DNA from: an uncultured Panacagrimonas sp.
GTDB taxonomy: Bacteria > Pseudomonadota > Gammaproteobacteria > Nevskiales > Nevskiaceae
Length of the DNA: 15,629 nucleotides
Assembly: GCA_946481265.1 (NCBI GenBank)
Contig: CAMLNE010000054.1
Span: forward strand, 1 to 15,629
Direction: 5' to 3'
The position numbers and the translations under genes are program-made. Positions 8,042 through 15,629 of the stretch are shown here, piece by piece. The notes beneath the pieces were generated by a model. That model was given only the letters and a program-made list of their open reading frames with translations, was not told the DNA's origin and made no database searches. Position 1 is the first letter of the stretch. Each line of letters starts with the position of its first letter.

Positions 8042-8123
8042 GCTATCGGCGCAGCAAGGCGGTGCGGGTCATCCCGAAGCGGGTGGCCAGCGACCAATGA
8101 ACAACACGTCAGCGAGGGAAATC

Positions 8124-9434
8124 ATGCGCATCAGCGTTTTTGGCTTGGGCTACGTCGGCGCCGTGTGCGCGGGATGTCTGTCGGAAGCGGGACACGAAGT
8201 CATCGGCGTGGACGTATCCGCGATCAAGGTGGATCTGACCAACCGCGGCAAGGCGCCGGTGGTCGAGCCCGGGCTCGAGGAGATCCTGCGCAAGCAGGTC
8301 GAACTCGGGCGTCTGCGCGCCACGTCGGACACCGCCGACGCCATCCGCAGTTCGGACCTCACGATGATCTGCGTCGGCACGCCGAGCCGGAAGAACGGCT
8401 CGCTGGATCTTCGCTACATCAAGAAGGTATGCCAGGCCATCGGTGCTGCGCTTGCCGACAAGGCCACCTACCACTCGGTGGTGGTACGCAGCACCGTGCT
8501 GCCGGGCACCGTGCGCAAGCACGTCATCCCGCTGCTCGAGGAAGCGTCAGGCAAGCGTGCCGGCGAGGACTTCGGTGTCGCCATCAACCCGGAATTCCTG
8601 CGCGAGAGCACCGCGATCAAGGATTACCTCGAACCGCCGATGACCGTCATCGGCGAGATGGACGCGCGCTCCGGCGAAGCGCTGGCCTCGCTGTTCGCCT
8701 CGTTCCCGGCGCCGCTGATCCGCCGCTCGATCGAAGTCGCGGAGATGGTCAAGTACTCGTGCAATGCCTGGCACGCGGTGAAGGTCACCTTCGCCAACGA
8801 GATCGGCTCGATCGCGAAGGCCGCCGGTGTCGATGGCCGCGCGGTGATGGAAATCGTCTGCGCCGACACCAAGCTGAACATCTCGCCGTACTACATGAAG
8901 CCGGGCTTTGCCTTCGGCGGCTCCTGCCTGCCCAAGGATCTGCGTGCGCTGGTGTATCGCGCCGGCCAGCTCGACGTCGACCCGCCGATGCTCGGTTCGG
9001 TCCTGCGCAGCAACCGGGAGCAGATCGGCAAGGCGGTGGAGCTGGTCACCTCCTTCGGCAAGCGCCGCATCGGCCTGCTCGGTCTGAGCTTCAAGTCCGA
9101 GACCGACGACCTGCGCGAGAGCCCGCTGGTGGAACTGGCCGAGACCCTGATCGGCAAGGGCTACGAGCTGAGCATCTTCGATCGCAACGTCGATTACGCG
9201 CGCGTGCACGGCGCCAACCGCGACTACATCAACGAGCGCATCCCGCACGTCTCCTCACTGCTCAATTCCGACCTCGAGCAGGTCATCGAGCACTCCGAGG
9301 TGATGATCGTGGGCAACCGCGACGCGCAGTTCGCCAAGGCGCTGGCGCGCGTCAACGGCAGCGTGCCGACGGTGGACCTGGTCGGCTTCATGAGCGGCGT
9401 GTCGCAGGGCCACACGCAAGGGATCTGCTGGTAG
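8124..9434 (+). CDS. algD: GDP-mannose 6-dehydrogenase
   Basis: AlgD oxidises GDP-mannose twice with NAD to GDP-mannuronate, the committed step of alginate synthesis in the cytoplasm. The product is 436 aa, the same as P. aeruginosa AlgD. The NAD-binding loop GLGYVG is at residues 7-12, the catalytic cysteine C268 lies in FGGSCLPKD, and the end LVGFM...GICW is characteristic. Long blocks such as VVRSTVLPGTV, NPEFLRESTAIKDY and ELSIFDRNVDYARVHGAN agree with the Pseudomonas enzyme. The ATG at 8124 has GAGGG 5 nt upstream. An in-frame ATG at 7965 would add 53 unrelated residues and lies upstream of the predicted promoter. First gene of the alginate operon. Confidence 0.98.
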   Translation: MRISVFGLGYVGAVCAGCLSEAGHEVIGVDVSAIKVDLTNRGKAPVVEPGLEEILRKQVELGRLRATSDTADAIRSSDLTMICVGTPSRKNGSLDLRYIKKVCQAIGAALADKATYHSVVVRSTVLPGTVRKHVIPLLEEASGKRAGEDFGVAINPEFLRESTAIKDYLEPPMTVIGEMDARSGEALASLFASFPAPLIRRSIEVAEMVKYSCNAWHAVKVTFANEIGSIAKAAGVDGRAVMEIVCADTKLNISPYYMKPGFAFGGSCLPKDLRALVYRAGQLDVDPPMLGSVLRSNREQIGKAVELVTSFGKRRIGLLGLSFKSETDDLRESPLVELAETLIGKGYELSIFDRNVDYARVHGANRDYINERIPHVSSLLNSDLEQVIEHSEVMIVGNRDAQFAKALARVNGSVPTVDLVGFMSGVSQGHTQGICW

Positions 9435-9452
9435 GCCGCGGACGACTCCCCC

Positions 9453-10937
9453 ATGGGCAACGCGATCCGCGCATTCGCCACCGGCTCGGGCTGGCTGCTC
9501 TATCTCGGCGCGCTGGCCGTGCTGGCGCTGCTGCTGCCGGAATCGGCCTTCGACCCGCGCCACGCCCACTGGTGGGTGGCGCTGGGCACCATCGGCCTGT
9601 GGCGCTACTCGCTGGGGGCCGTCCACTTCGTGCGCGCGATGCTGTTCCTGCACCGGCGCTTCCCGCGGCTTCGGCGTGAGGCGGCCGAGCTCCAGGCGCG
9701 CGGTGTGCCGCCGGCGCCGATCTACCTGATGGTCACCAGCTTTCGCATCGATACCGCCACCTCGGCGGCGGTGTATCGCTCGGTGATCCAGGAGGCGATG
9801 GACTGGGAAGGACCGGCCACGGTGGTCGCCTCCATCGTCGAGATGGCCGACGAGCAGCTGGTGAAGATCCTGTGGGAGCGCTTTGCACCGCCGCCGCGCG
9901 TGCGCCTGCACATCGTGCGCATCCCGGGAACGGGCAAGCGCGACGCCCTGGCCCAGGGCTTCCGTGCAATCTCGCGCGACATGCCGGCGCCGGACGCGCT
10001 GGTGGCGGTGATCGACGGAGACACCGTGCTCGATCCGGGCGTGATCGCCCGGACCGCGCCGTATTTCCGCTCGCGGCCGCGCATGGGTGCGCTGACCACC
10101 AACGAGTTCTGCGCGGTGCAGGGCAGCTACTGGATGCGCGAATGGCACCGCCTGCGCTTCGCCCAGCGTCATCTCAACATGTGCTCGATGGCGCTGTCGC
10201 ACCGCGTGCTGACCTTGACCGGCCGCATGTCGATGTTCCGTGCCTGCATCGTCACCGACCCCGAATTCATCCGCGATGTCGAGTACGACCATCTCGACCA
10301 CTGGCGGCTGGGACGCTTCCGCTTCCTCACCGGCGACGACAAGTCGAGCTGGTACAGCCTGATGCGCCTGGGCTGGGACACCTGGTACGTGCCCGATGCC
10401 TCGATCACCACGGTCGAGCATCCGCCCGACCGCTCGTTCCTGCGTTCCAGCCGCCAGCTGATGTTCCGCTGGTACGGCAACTCGCTGCGCCAGAACCAGC
10501 GCGCGACGCGCCTGGGCTGGCGACGGCTGGGACCCTTCACCTGGTACGTGCTGATGGACCAGCGCATCTCCATGTGGACCAGCCTGCTCGGCATCTCGGT
10601 GGCGCTGTGGGGCAGCCTGCTGTACGGGCCGGCGATGCTGATGGGCTACGTGCTGTGGATCGGCTGCTCGCGCCTGCTGCTGACCCTGCTGCTGCTGGCC
10701 TCCGGGCACCGCATCGGCCCCGCCTACCCGGTGCTTCTCTACTACAACCAGGTGGTCGGCTCCCTGACCAAGATCCGGGTTTCCTTCCGCCTTGACCAGC
10801 AGTCCTGGACCCGCCAGGACACCCGCCTGACGCGCGAGATGGACGCCTGGCAGCTGCGGTTCAACCGCTGGTCGTCGCCGGCCCTGCTGGTGGCCAGCAG
10901 CAGCCTGTTCGCCGCCGTCGTCGTCAGCGTGATCTGA
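9453..10937 (+). CDS. alg8: Alginate polymerase, glycosyltransferase Alg8
   Basis: Alg8 is the family-2 glycosyltransferase that polymerises mannuronate from GDP-mannuronate and passes it through the inner membrane with Alg44. The product is 494 aa, the usual length. N-terminal membrane segments lie around residues 13-30 and 40-66, and C-terminal ones around 375-418 and 474-494. Catalytic motifs are all present: DGD at 188-190, TGDDK at 293-297 and the QxxRW-type RQLMFRW at 334-340. It starts 18 nt after algD; the ribosome binding site is weak, so coupling to algD is likely. Confidence 0.96.
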   Translation: MGNAIRAFATGSGWLLYLGALAVLALLLPESAFDPRHAHWWVALGTIGLWRYSLGAVHFVRAMLFLHRRFPRLRREAAELQARGVPPAPIYLMVTSFRIDTATSAAVYRSVIQEAMDWEGPATVVASIVEMADEQLVKILWERFAPPPRVRLHIVRIPGTGKRDALAQGFRAISRDMPAPDALVAVIDGDTVLDPGVIARTAPYFRSRPRMGALTTNEFCAVQGSYWMREWHRLRFAQRHLNMCSMALSHRVLTLTGRMSMFRACIVTDPEFIRDVEYDHLDHWRLGRFRFLTGDDKSSWYSLMRLGWDTWYVPDASITTVEHPPDRSFLRSSRQLMFRWYGNSLRQNQRATRLGWRRLGPFTWYVLMDQRISMWTSLLGISVALWGSLLYGPAMLMGYVLWIGCSRLLLTLLLLASGHRIGPAYPVLLYYNQVVGSLTKIRVSFRLDQQSWTRQDTRLTREMDAWQLRFNRWSSPALLVASSSLFAAVVVSVI

Positions 10938-10964
10938 CCCGATTCGACCCCGAGGATTTTCCGC

Positions 10965-12179
10965 ATGAACAGCAGTAATGCCACCACCGCGCTGGTCCAC
11001 GAGTCCGAGATCCAGCGCCAGCATGTGCGCGCCAAGGTTCCGGGCAACCTGGAGATCGATCTGCCCAAGGGCGTACAGCGCTTTCGCCTGAGCGACCTGT
11101 CCGCCGGTGGACTGTCCTTCGACGGCCGGGGCCACGTCTTCGCGCCCGGCGAGAAGCACTCCGCGCGCATCAACCTGCGGCTGGAAACCATCCTGGTGGC
11201 GGTGCCGGTGGTCTTCCAGGTGCGCTCGGTGGATGCCGCGACCGGGCGCATCGGCGTGCGTTTCGAGCAGCTCGATCCGACCGCGGTGTCGACCGTGCGC
11301 CGCGTGGTCAGCGCCTTCCTCGGCGGCGAGCTGATCGGCGCGGGCGAGCTGATGCACACGCTGTCGCGCAATAACTTCGGCCCGGCGCGCTCGCAGAAGC
11401 ACGGCGCGGTGCAGCGACGCGGCCTGCTGTCGCGCTTCCGTGCGCTGGCACAGACCACGCTGATCCTGGTGCTCGGCGCCGGCGCGCTGATCTATACCGC
11501 GCAGCGGGTCAACGAAAAGCTGTTCGGCGCCAACTCGACGGCCGCCCGGGTCAGCGGGCCGCGCTTCCAGGTCGAGATGCCGCGCGATGGCGTCTTCCAC
11601 AGCCTGATTCCGGCCGACGGCATCGTGAAGAAGGGCAGTCCGATCGGGTCCTTCGAGACCTCGATGTTCGGCCTGGTCAACACGCAGGCGCTGGAGGCGC
11701 AGCTGTCGCCCGAAGAGGTGAACCGGCTGCTCGGGCAGGACATCAAGGGCACCGTCACCAGCCCCTGCGACTGCCGGGTGCTGGCCACCTACGCGGTCGA
11801 CGGCCAGTTCGTCGGCAAGGGCCAGCAGATCGCCGACCTGGCGCCGATCGAATTCGAACCCTACGTGGTCGCGCGCTTCGGCTACCGCGAGGCCGACCGC
11901 CTGCTGCCCGGCGCGCCGGTGACCCTGCGCATCAGCGGCGACCCGGTGCCGCGCCGCGCGCACGTGGCGCAGCTGCGCCACGACGGCGATCCCGACTCGC
12001 TGAGCCGCGACGTGGTGGTCATGGTCAAGCCGGAGGAGCCGCTGTCGATGGACCTGGTGAGCCGGCCGGCGCAGGTCAGTGCGGCGAGCCGCTCGTGGCT
12101 GTCGTCCGACTCCCTGGACCAGATGACGACCGCGCACGCCGATCCGGGCGCCGGCCTGGCCGCGGAGCCGCGTCCGTGA
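10965..12179 (+). CDS. alg44: Alginate co-polymerase Alg44 with PilZ domain
   Basis: Alg44 binds c-di-GMP in the cytoplasm and activates Alg8; its periplasmic part connects to the export apparatus. The product is 404 aa, slightly longer than the Pseudomonas protein (about 389). The N-terminal PilZ domain keeps both binding motifs, RQHVR (RxxxR, R18 to R22) and DLSAGG (DxSxxG, 44-49). A single membrane segment lies near residues 161-178. The periplasmic part resembles HlyD adaptors (DGVFHSLIPADGIVKKGSPIG near 209-228) and has a cysteine pair, C268 and C270. GAGG precedes the start by about 10 nt. The stop overlaps the algK start in GTGA. Confidence 0.95.
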   Translation: MNSSNATTALVHESEIQRQHVRAKVPGNLEIDLPKGVQRFRLSDLSAGGLSFDGRGHVFAPGEKHSARINLRLETILVAVPVVFQVRSVDAATGRIGVRFEQLDPTAVSTVRRVVSAFLGGELIGAGELMHTLSRNNFGPARSQKHGAVQRRGLLSRFRALAQTTLILVLGAGALIYTAQRVNEKLFGANSTAARVSGPRFQVEMPRDGVFHSLIPADGIVKKGSPIGSFETSMFGLVNTQALEAQLSPEEVNRLLGQDIKGTVTSPCDCRVLATYAVDGQFVGKGQQIADLAPIEFEPYVVARFGYREADRLLPGAPVTLRISGDPVPRRAHVAQLRHDGDPDSLSRDVVVMVKPEEPLSMDLVSRPAQVSAASRSWLSSDSLDQMTTAHADPGAGLAAEPRP

Positions 12180-13569
12180 GATTGCGCCTGCGCGCATTGC
12201 CGTTGCTGCTGCTGGGCTGCGGCGCCCTGGCGCCGCCGCAGGCCTGGGCGCTGCCTGACCTGGCCCGTGGCATGGCGGCACTGGAGAGAGGCGAGCTGGC
12301 CGCGGCGGAAGCGGACCTGGTGCCGCTGGCCGAGCAGGGCTACGCCGAGGCGCAGGTGCGCCTGGCGCGGGTGTACGACGCCCAGGAGACGCCCGACGGG
12401 GCGGTCAAGGCGGCGCACTGGTATCGGATCGCCGCCGAGCAGGATCCGGCGCTGCGCCTGCAGCTGGCGCGCAGCCTGATGCGTACGGGCACCCCCGGCG
12501 CGCTGGCCGAGGCGCGCAAGTTGCTCGACGCGCTGGCCGCGGAGGACGAGCGCGCCGCGCTGCCCCTGCAGCTGCGCCTGTACCGCGAACTGCCGCAGCT
12601 GGTGGCGCCGCAGAAGGCCGCGTTGCTGGCCCAGAAGCTCGCGGCCAGCCCGCTGGTGGAGGAACGCGCCGAGGCGATGTCCTGGTACCGCGACAACCGC
12701 CTGGCCCATCCGGCCTACGAACAGGCGCTGGCCGCGATGTGCGACAAGGACCGCAAGGCGGTCGAGGCCTGCTACGCGGACCTGGCGCGGCATTTCCGCA
12801 CGGTCGAGGACAGCGCCGCGCTCGGCGCACCGAAGTCACCGCGCGCTTCGAGCAGCAACAGGTCACGCCCGAGACGCTCGAGCGCGTCGCCCGCTACCTG
12901 TCTGCCGACGACCTGCCGGGCAAGGCCGACTACCGCACGGCGTACGCGCTGATGCTGAAGATCGAGGAACCGTCGCCCGAGGCGATTACGCGCAAGGCCC
13001 GCCTGCTGATTGCGCAGCCGAACCTGGATCCGTCGGCCAAGCCCGAGGAAATGCTCAAGCGTGCGCACGCGCAGGGCTCGGGGGAGGCGGCGATCCAGCT
13101 CGGCCGTCTCTACCTGGACGAATACAGTCCCCTGGCCAATCCGGTCGAGGCCAAGAAGCTGCTGAGCGAGGCGGCCCAGACCCTGCCGTCCGCGCATACC
13201 TGGCTGGGACGGCTGTACGAGCGCGGCTACTTCGGGCTGCCCGACCCGGACGCTGCGACGTCGCACTACCTGATCGCCGCACGTGCCGGCAATTCGAGCG
13301 CGGACATCGCGCTGGCGCGCATGTTCTGGGCCAATCGCGGAATCCGCCAGGACCCGGTGCAGGCCTATGCCTTCGCGCGCCTGGCCCAGCACGCGGAACA
13401 CCCGGGCGCCCCCGAGTTCCTGGCCGAACTGGTGCCCGCCATGACCCCTGAGCAGGTCGCCGAAGGATTGCGCCTGGCCCAGGCCGAACTTGATGCACGC
13501 ACCGCCGCGGCGGTGTCCCCCGACAACGGCGAATCCGCCGTCGCCACCGCCGAGGTCCACACCCCATGA
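12176..13569 (+). CDS. algK: Alginate export lipoprotein AlgK, interrupted by a frame change
   Basis: AlgK is a periplasmic outer-membrane lipoprotein with TPR/Sel1-like repeats that helps place the AlgE porin. The start is GTG 12176, overlapping the alg44 stop by 3 bases, with GGAG upstream. The signal peptide MRLRLRALPLLLLGC has lipobox LLGC (C15). The first frame is AlgK-like to about 12823, after which similarity continues in the -1 frame (RRTEVTARFEQQQVTPETLERVARYLS) to the stop at 13567-13569. The second part has clear repeats such as EAAIQLGRLYLDEYSPLANPVEAKKLL and ADIALARMFWANRGIRQDPVQAYAFARLA. Restoring one base gives 464 aa, near the 475 of P. aeruginosa. As read, translation would stop at 12950-12952. 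Confidence 0.88.
12818..12832 (+). other. Frame change inside algK
   Basis: Before this point the coding frame begins codons at 12812, 12815 and 12818 (SAAL); after it the conserved protein is read from 12823 (CGG CGC ACC GAA, RRTE). One missing base explains the change, for example a C near 12823. There is no slippery heptamer or pseudoknot here to suggest programmed frameshifting. Confidence 0.75.
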
Positions 13570-14981
13570 GTCGATCATCGCGAGCCCTCGTGTTCTGTGC
13601 CGCGCTCGCTGCGGCGCCCATCGGCCGCGCCGCCGACCCGGTTCCGCCCGGCTGGCAGACCGACCTGCGCCTGGGCGTCGGCCTGATCGGCGAGGGGGAG
13701 CGCGACCTCGGCCTGGGCGACGACGAGGAGACCACCGAGGGCTTCGCCGACGTGCAGGGCACGGCGTACTGGAATTCCGGAAAGAACTGGGCGGCGCTGG
13801 TGCGCGCGCAGGGGTTCCTGCCCACCGGCGAGCTGGTCGTCACCGACGAGGACCAGCCGCGCCAGAGCAAGTCCTACGCTCGCCTGCGCGAGGCCTGGGT
13901 CGAATACAACGGCTTCACCAGCTATCCGGGCGAGGTGCTGCGCGTGGGCCTGCAGCGGCTGCGCGATCCCGACGGCCAGTGGTTCGACCAGAACATCGAA
14001 TCGGTGCGCTGGATCTTCGATACCACGCTGCTGCAGGGACACATCGGCGCGGCCGAGTCCTTCCTGACCTGGCGCTCCGACGACTCCGATCCGCGCGCGA
14101 ACCTGCGCGATCGCACCTACCTGTTCGGCGCCGTCGGCACGCAGTGGAGCGCCGGACATTTCATCGGCATGCGCGCCATCCATGCGCGCGATCACGCCGA
14201 GCCCGAGGAAGAATTCGCCTCCGGCGAGCGCGATCCCAAGTTCACCAAGCGCAAGCTGGGCTGGCTCGATGTCTACTTGCACAACGGCTACTACGAGACC
14301 CGGCGCACCCCGGGAGTGTCGTACTGGGCCGATGTCAGCACCGTGATCGGCAAGCGCGAGGACTTCACGCCGCCCACCGAGACCACGCCGGCGGTCGAGG
14401 AGGAATACGACGTGCGCGGCTGGGCCACCGACCTGGGCCTGCGCTGGCGTCTGCCCACCCAGTTCCCGCTGCAGGTGGGCGGCCACTACGCCTTCGGCTC
14501 CGGCAGCGACCAGGGCGACACCAAGCACCGCTACGAGCAGACCGGCCTGCACAGCAACCGCTCACGCTTTACCGGCACGCGCAGCCAGCTGTACCGCTAC
14601 AACATGGCGCTGCAGGCCGACCTGACCAACCTGCATGTCGGCACGCTGTACCTGTCCATCCCGCAGGAGCGCTGGGACGCCAGCCTGGTCTACAGCAAGT
14701 TCGCGCGCCATCGCGCCGGCGACCCGGTGGTGCTCGACGGCGTCAGCGTGCAGCCCGAGCCCGGCCGCAAGGTGCTCGGCGAGGGCCTGGACCTGGCGGT
14801 CGCCTACTACTTCTCCAACCCGATCGGCCGTGGCCGCGCCAGCGTCACCGCGCCGCAGGAGGACGATGACCTGCGCTCGAACATCCGCCTGCGCGCCTCG
14901 GCCTTCGATCCGAACGTGGCCTTCCCGGACAACGCCGATCCGCAGTACATGATCCGCCTGGAGCTGACGCTATGGTTCTGA
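13566..14981 (+). CDS. algE: Outer membrane alginate export porin AlgE
   Basis: AlgE is the beta-barrel through which alginate leaves the cell; the 471-aa product is close to the 490 of P. aeruginosa. The signal peptide is MSRSSRALVFCAALAAAPIGRA. The mature protein shows alternating strands and recognisable AlgE blocks: LREAWVEYNGFTSYPGEVLRVGLQRLRDPDGQWFDQNIESVRWIFDTTLL, HAR-containing strands, and WADVSTVIGKRED. It ends in phenylalanine (LELTLWF), the outer-membrane barrel assembly signal. The ATG overlaps the algK stop in ATGA, so the two are translationally coupled. A truncated AlgK could therefore lower AlgE translation as well. Confidence 0.96.
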   Translation: MSRSSRALVFCAALAAAPIGRAADPVPPGWQTDLRLGVGLIGEGERDLGLGDDEETTEGFADVQGTAYWNSGKNWAALVRAQGFLPTGELVVTDEDQPRQSKSYARLREAWVEYNGFTSYPGEVLRVGLQRLRDPDGQWFDQNIESVRWIFDTTLLQGHIGAAESFLTWRSDDSDPRANLRDRTYLFGAVGTQWSAGHFIGMRAIHARDHAEPEEEFASGERDPKFTKRKLGWLDVYLHNGYYETRRTPGVSYWADVSTVIGKREDFTPPTETTPAVEEEYDVRGWATDLGLRWRLPTQFPLQVGGHYAFGSGSDQGDTKHRYEQTGLHSNRSRFTGTRSQLYRYNMALQADLTNLHVGTLYLSIPQERWDASLVYSKFARHRAGDPVVLDGVSVQPEPGRKVLGEGLDLAVAYYFSNPIGRGRASVTAPQEDDDLRSNIRLRASAFDPNVAFPDNADPQYMIRLELTLWF

Positions 14982-15629
14982 GCGTGCGCCTCGCAGGCTG
15001 GTTTCGTCGCGCCGCCTGGCTGTGCCTGCTGCCGGCCGGGCTGTGCCTGGCGGTCAGCGAACCGGCCGAGGACGCGGACGACGCGGCGGCGCTCGCGGCC
15101 ATGCCCCACGTCGGCCAGTACATCGTGCGCGAGGCGCCGGTGGAGGGCCTGGCGCTGGCCGCGCCCAAGCTGCCGGACCTTGCGCCGTACACCGCCGCGG
15201 CGGTCGACGCGAAGATCAAGACCCGACCGGCCGGCCACGTCCGCTACCGGCGCCTGGTCGAGGCGGTGGAGCTCACCGAGTTCACCGGCAGCGACGGGCG
15301 CCTGATCGAATGGGCACGGCGGCAGTCGTCCAACCCGCGCGCGATCGTCATCTCCGGCGGCTACATGACGCCACGCGACCTGGCCAAGGCACTGCCGCCG
15401 GAGCACTTCGAGGAGACCGCCGAGGGCGTCTTCATCCTGCGCATGCCGTTGATCGTGGAGCAGGGCGCGACCCTGCACATCGATGCCAAGACACGCGAGT
15501 TCCGCATGTCGGAAGAGCGCGGCGCATTCCTGGTCAACGACGGCACGCTGTTCATCACGCAGAGCGCGCTGCTGGGCTGGCGCGAGCGCGACAAGGGTCC
15601 GGCCACGTTCAGGGACGGCAACCGCTTCC
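14972..15629 (+). CDS. algG: Poly(mannuronate) C5-epimerase AlgG, N-terminal part (runs off right edge)
   Basis: AlgG converts mannuronate to guluronate in the polymer within the periplasm. About 219 codons are visible. A signal sequence is present (VRLAGWFRRAAWLCLLPAGLCLA). The region AIVISGGYMTPRDLAKALPPEHFEETAEGVFILRMPLIVEQGATLHID and then RGAFLVNDGTLFITQSALLGWRERDKGPATFRDGNRF matches the start of the AlgG beta-helix. The catalytic part lies beyond the window. Start is ATG 14972, overlapping algE by 10 bp; GTG 14984 in frame is an alternative that would give a tidier signal peptide. Confidence 0.93.
   Translation, partial: MVLSVRLAGWFRRAAWLCLLPAGLCLAVSEPAEDADDAAALAAMPHVGQYIVREAPVEGLALAAPKLPDLAPYTAAAVDAKIKTRPAGHVRYRRLVEAVELTEFTGSDGRLIEWARRQSSNPRAIVISGGYMTPRDLAKALPPEHFEETAEGVFILRMPLIVEQGATLHIDAKTREFRMSEERGAFLVNDGTLFITQSALLGWRERDKGPATFRDGNRF

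Noticed and set aside
7965..8123. In-frame 53-codon extension of algD beginning at ATG 7965, with GGAGAG before it
   Set aside because: AlgD similarity begins at MRISVFGLGYVG from 8124, which has its own GAGGG; the extension is low in family features and contains the predicted sigma-54 promoter. The GGAGAG is explained by the outer inverted repeat.
8060..8123. Possible RNA hairpin in the algD leader (CCCG-AAG-CGGG)
   Set aside because: The stem is only 4 bp and would be expected by chance at this GC content.
9255..12281. Minus-strand open frame of about 1000 codons opposite alg8 and alg44
   Set aside because: It results from the GC-rich codon use of the alginate genes; its composition (rich in H, Q, R, A) is typical of an antisense shadow.
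12824..12952. Continuation of the first algK frame after the frame change
   Set aside because: The residues (PKSPRASSSNRSRPRRSS and onward) are unlike AlgK, while the other frame carries the conserved repeats.

Overview
The window is GC-rich DNA from a gammaproteobacterium. The ribosomal proteins, the alginate gene order and the GlrK/QseG/GlrR set all fit that class, and the gene content is compatible with the Xanthomonadales or neighbouring orders. Genus cannot be decided from sequence alone. No insertion sequence, phage gene or CRISPR array was seen.

Layout. (1) 1-2501, minus strand: a TetR regulator followed by a TolC-type outer membrane factor and the start of an RND-type membrane fusion protein. 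This is a drug/solvent efflux operon cut by the window edge, with a perfect 13-bp dyad just upstream of the regulator. (2) 2502-2836: intergenic, holding a candidate rplM promoter. (3) 2837-3892, plus strand: rplM, rpsI, a tRNA-Gln(CUG) and a strong terminator hairpin. (4) 3955-7669, minus strand: histidine kinase (GlrK/QseE), short lipoprotein (QseG-like) and sigma-54-dependent response regulator (GlrR/QseF), with overlapping ends in the order known from enterobacteria, then a small secreted Rap1a/Tai-family protein. (5) 7670-8123: a 454-bp divergent control region. (6) 8124-15629, plus strand: alginate operon algD-alg8-alg44-algK-algE-algG in the Pseudomonas order, with very tight or overlapping junctions, running off the right edge inside algG.

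Main observation. The divergent region between glrK and algD carries two perfect copies and one near-copy of TGTC-N10-GACA, the operator known for GlrR at glmY in enterobacteria. It also carries a perfect match to the IHF consensus and a good sigma-54 (-24/-12) promoter placed 71 nt before the algD start codon. Together with the intact GAFTGA motif in the adjacent GlrR, this predicts that alginate synthesis here is switched on by GlrK-GlrR, sigma-54 and IHF. In Pseudomonas the algD promoter is controlled by AlgU, AlgR and AlgB, and no AlgU-type promoter was found here. Alg44 keeps its c-di-GMP-binding residues, so polymerisation should also be controlled after translation.

How the genes work together. 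AlgD makes GDP-mannuronate. Alg8 with Alg44 polymerises it across the inner membrane. AlgK and AlgE form the outer-membrane secretin, and AlgG epimerises mannuronate to guluronate in the periplasm. algK is interrupted by a single -1 frame change near 12823, which is either a sequencing error or a real lesion that would block export.
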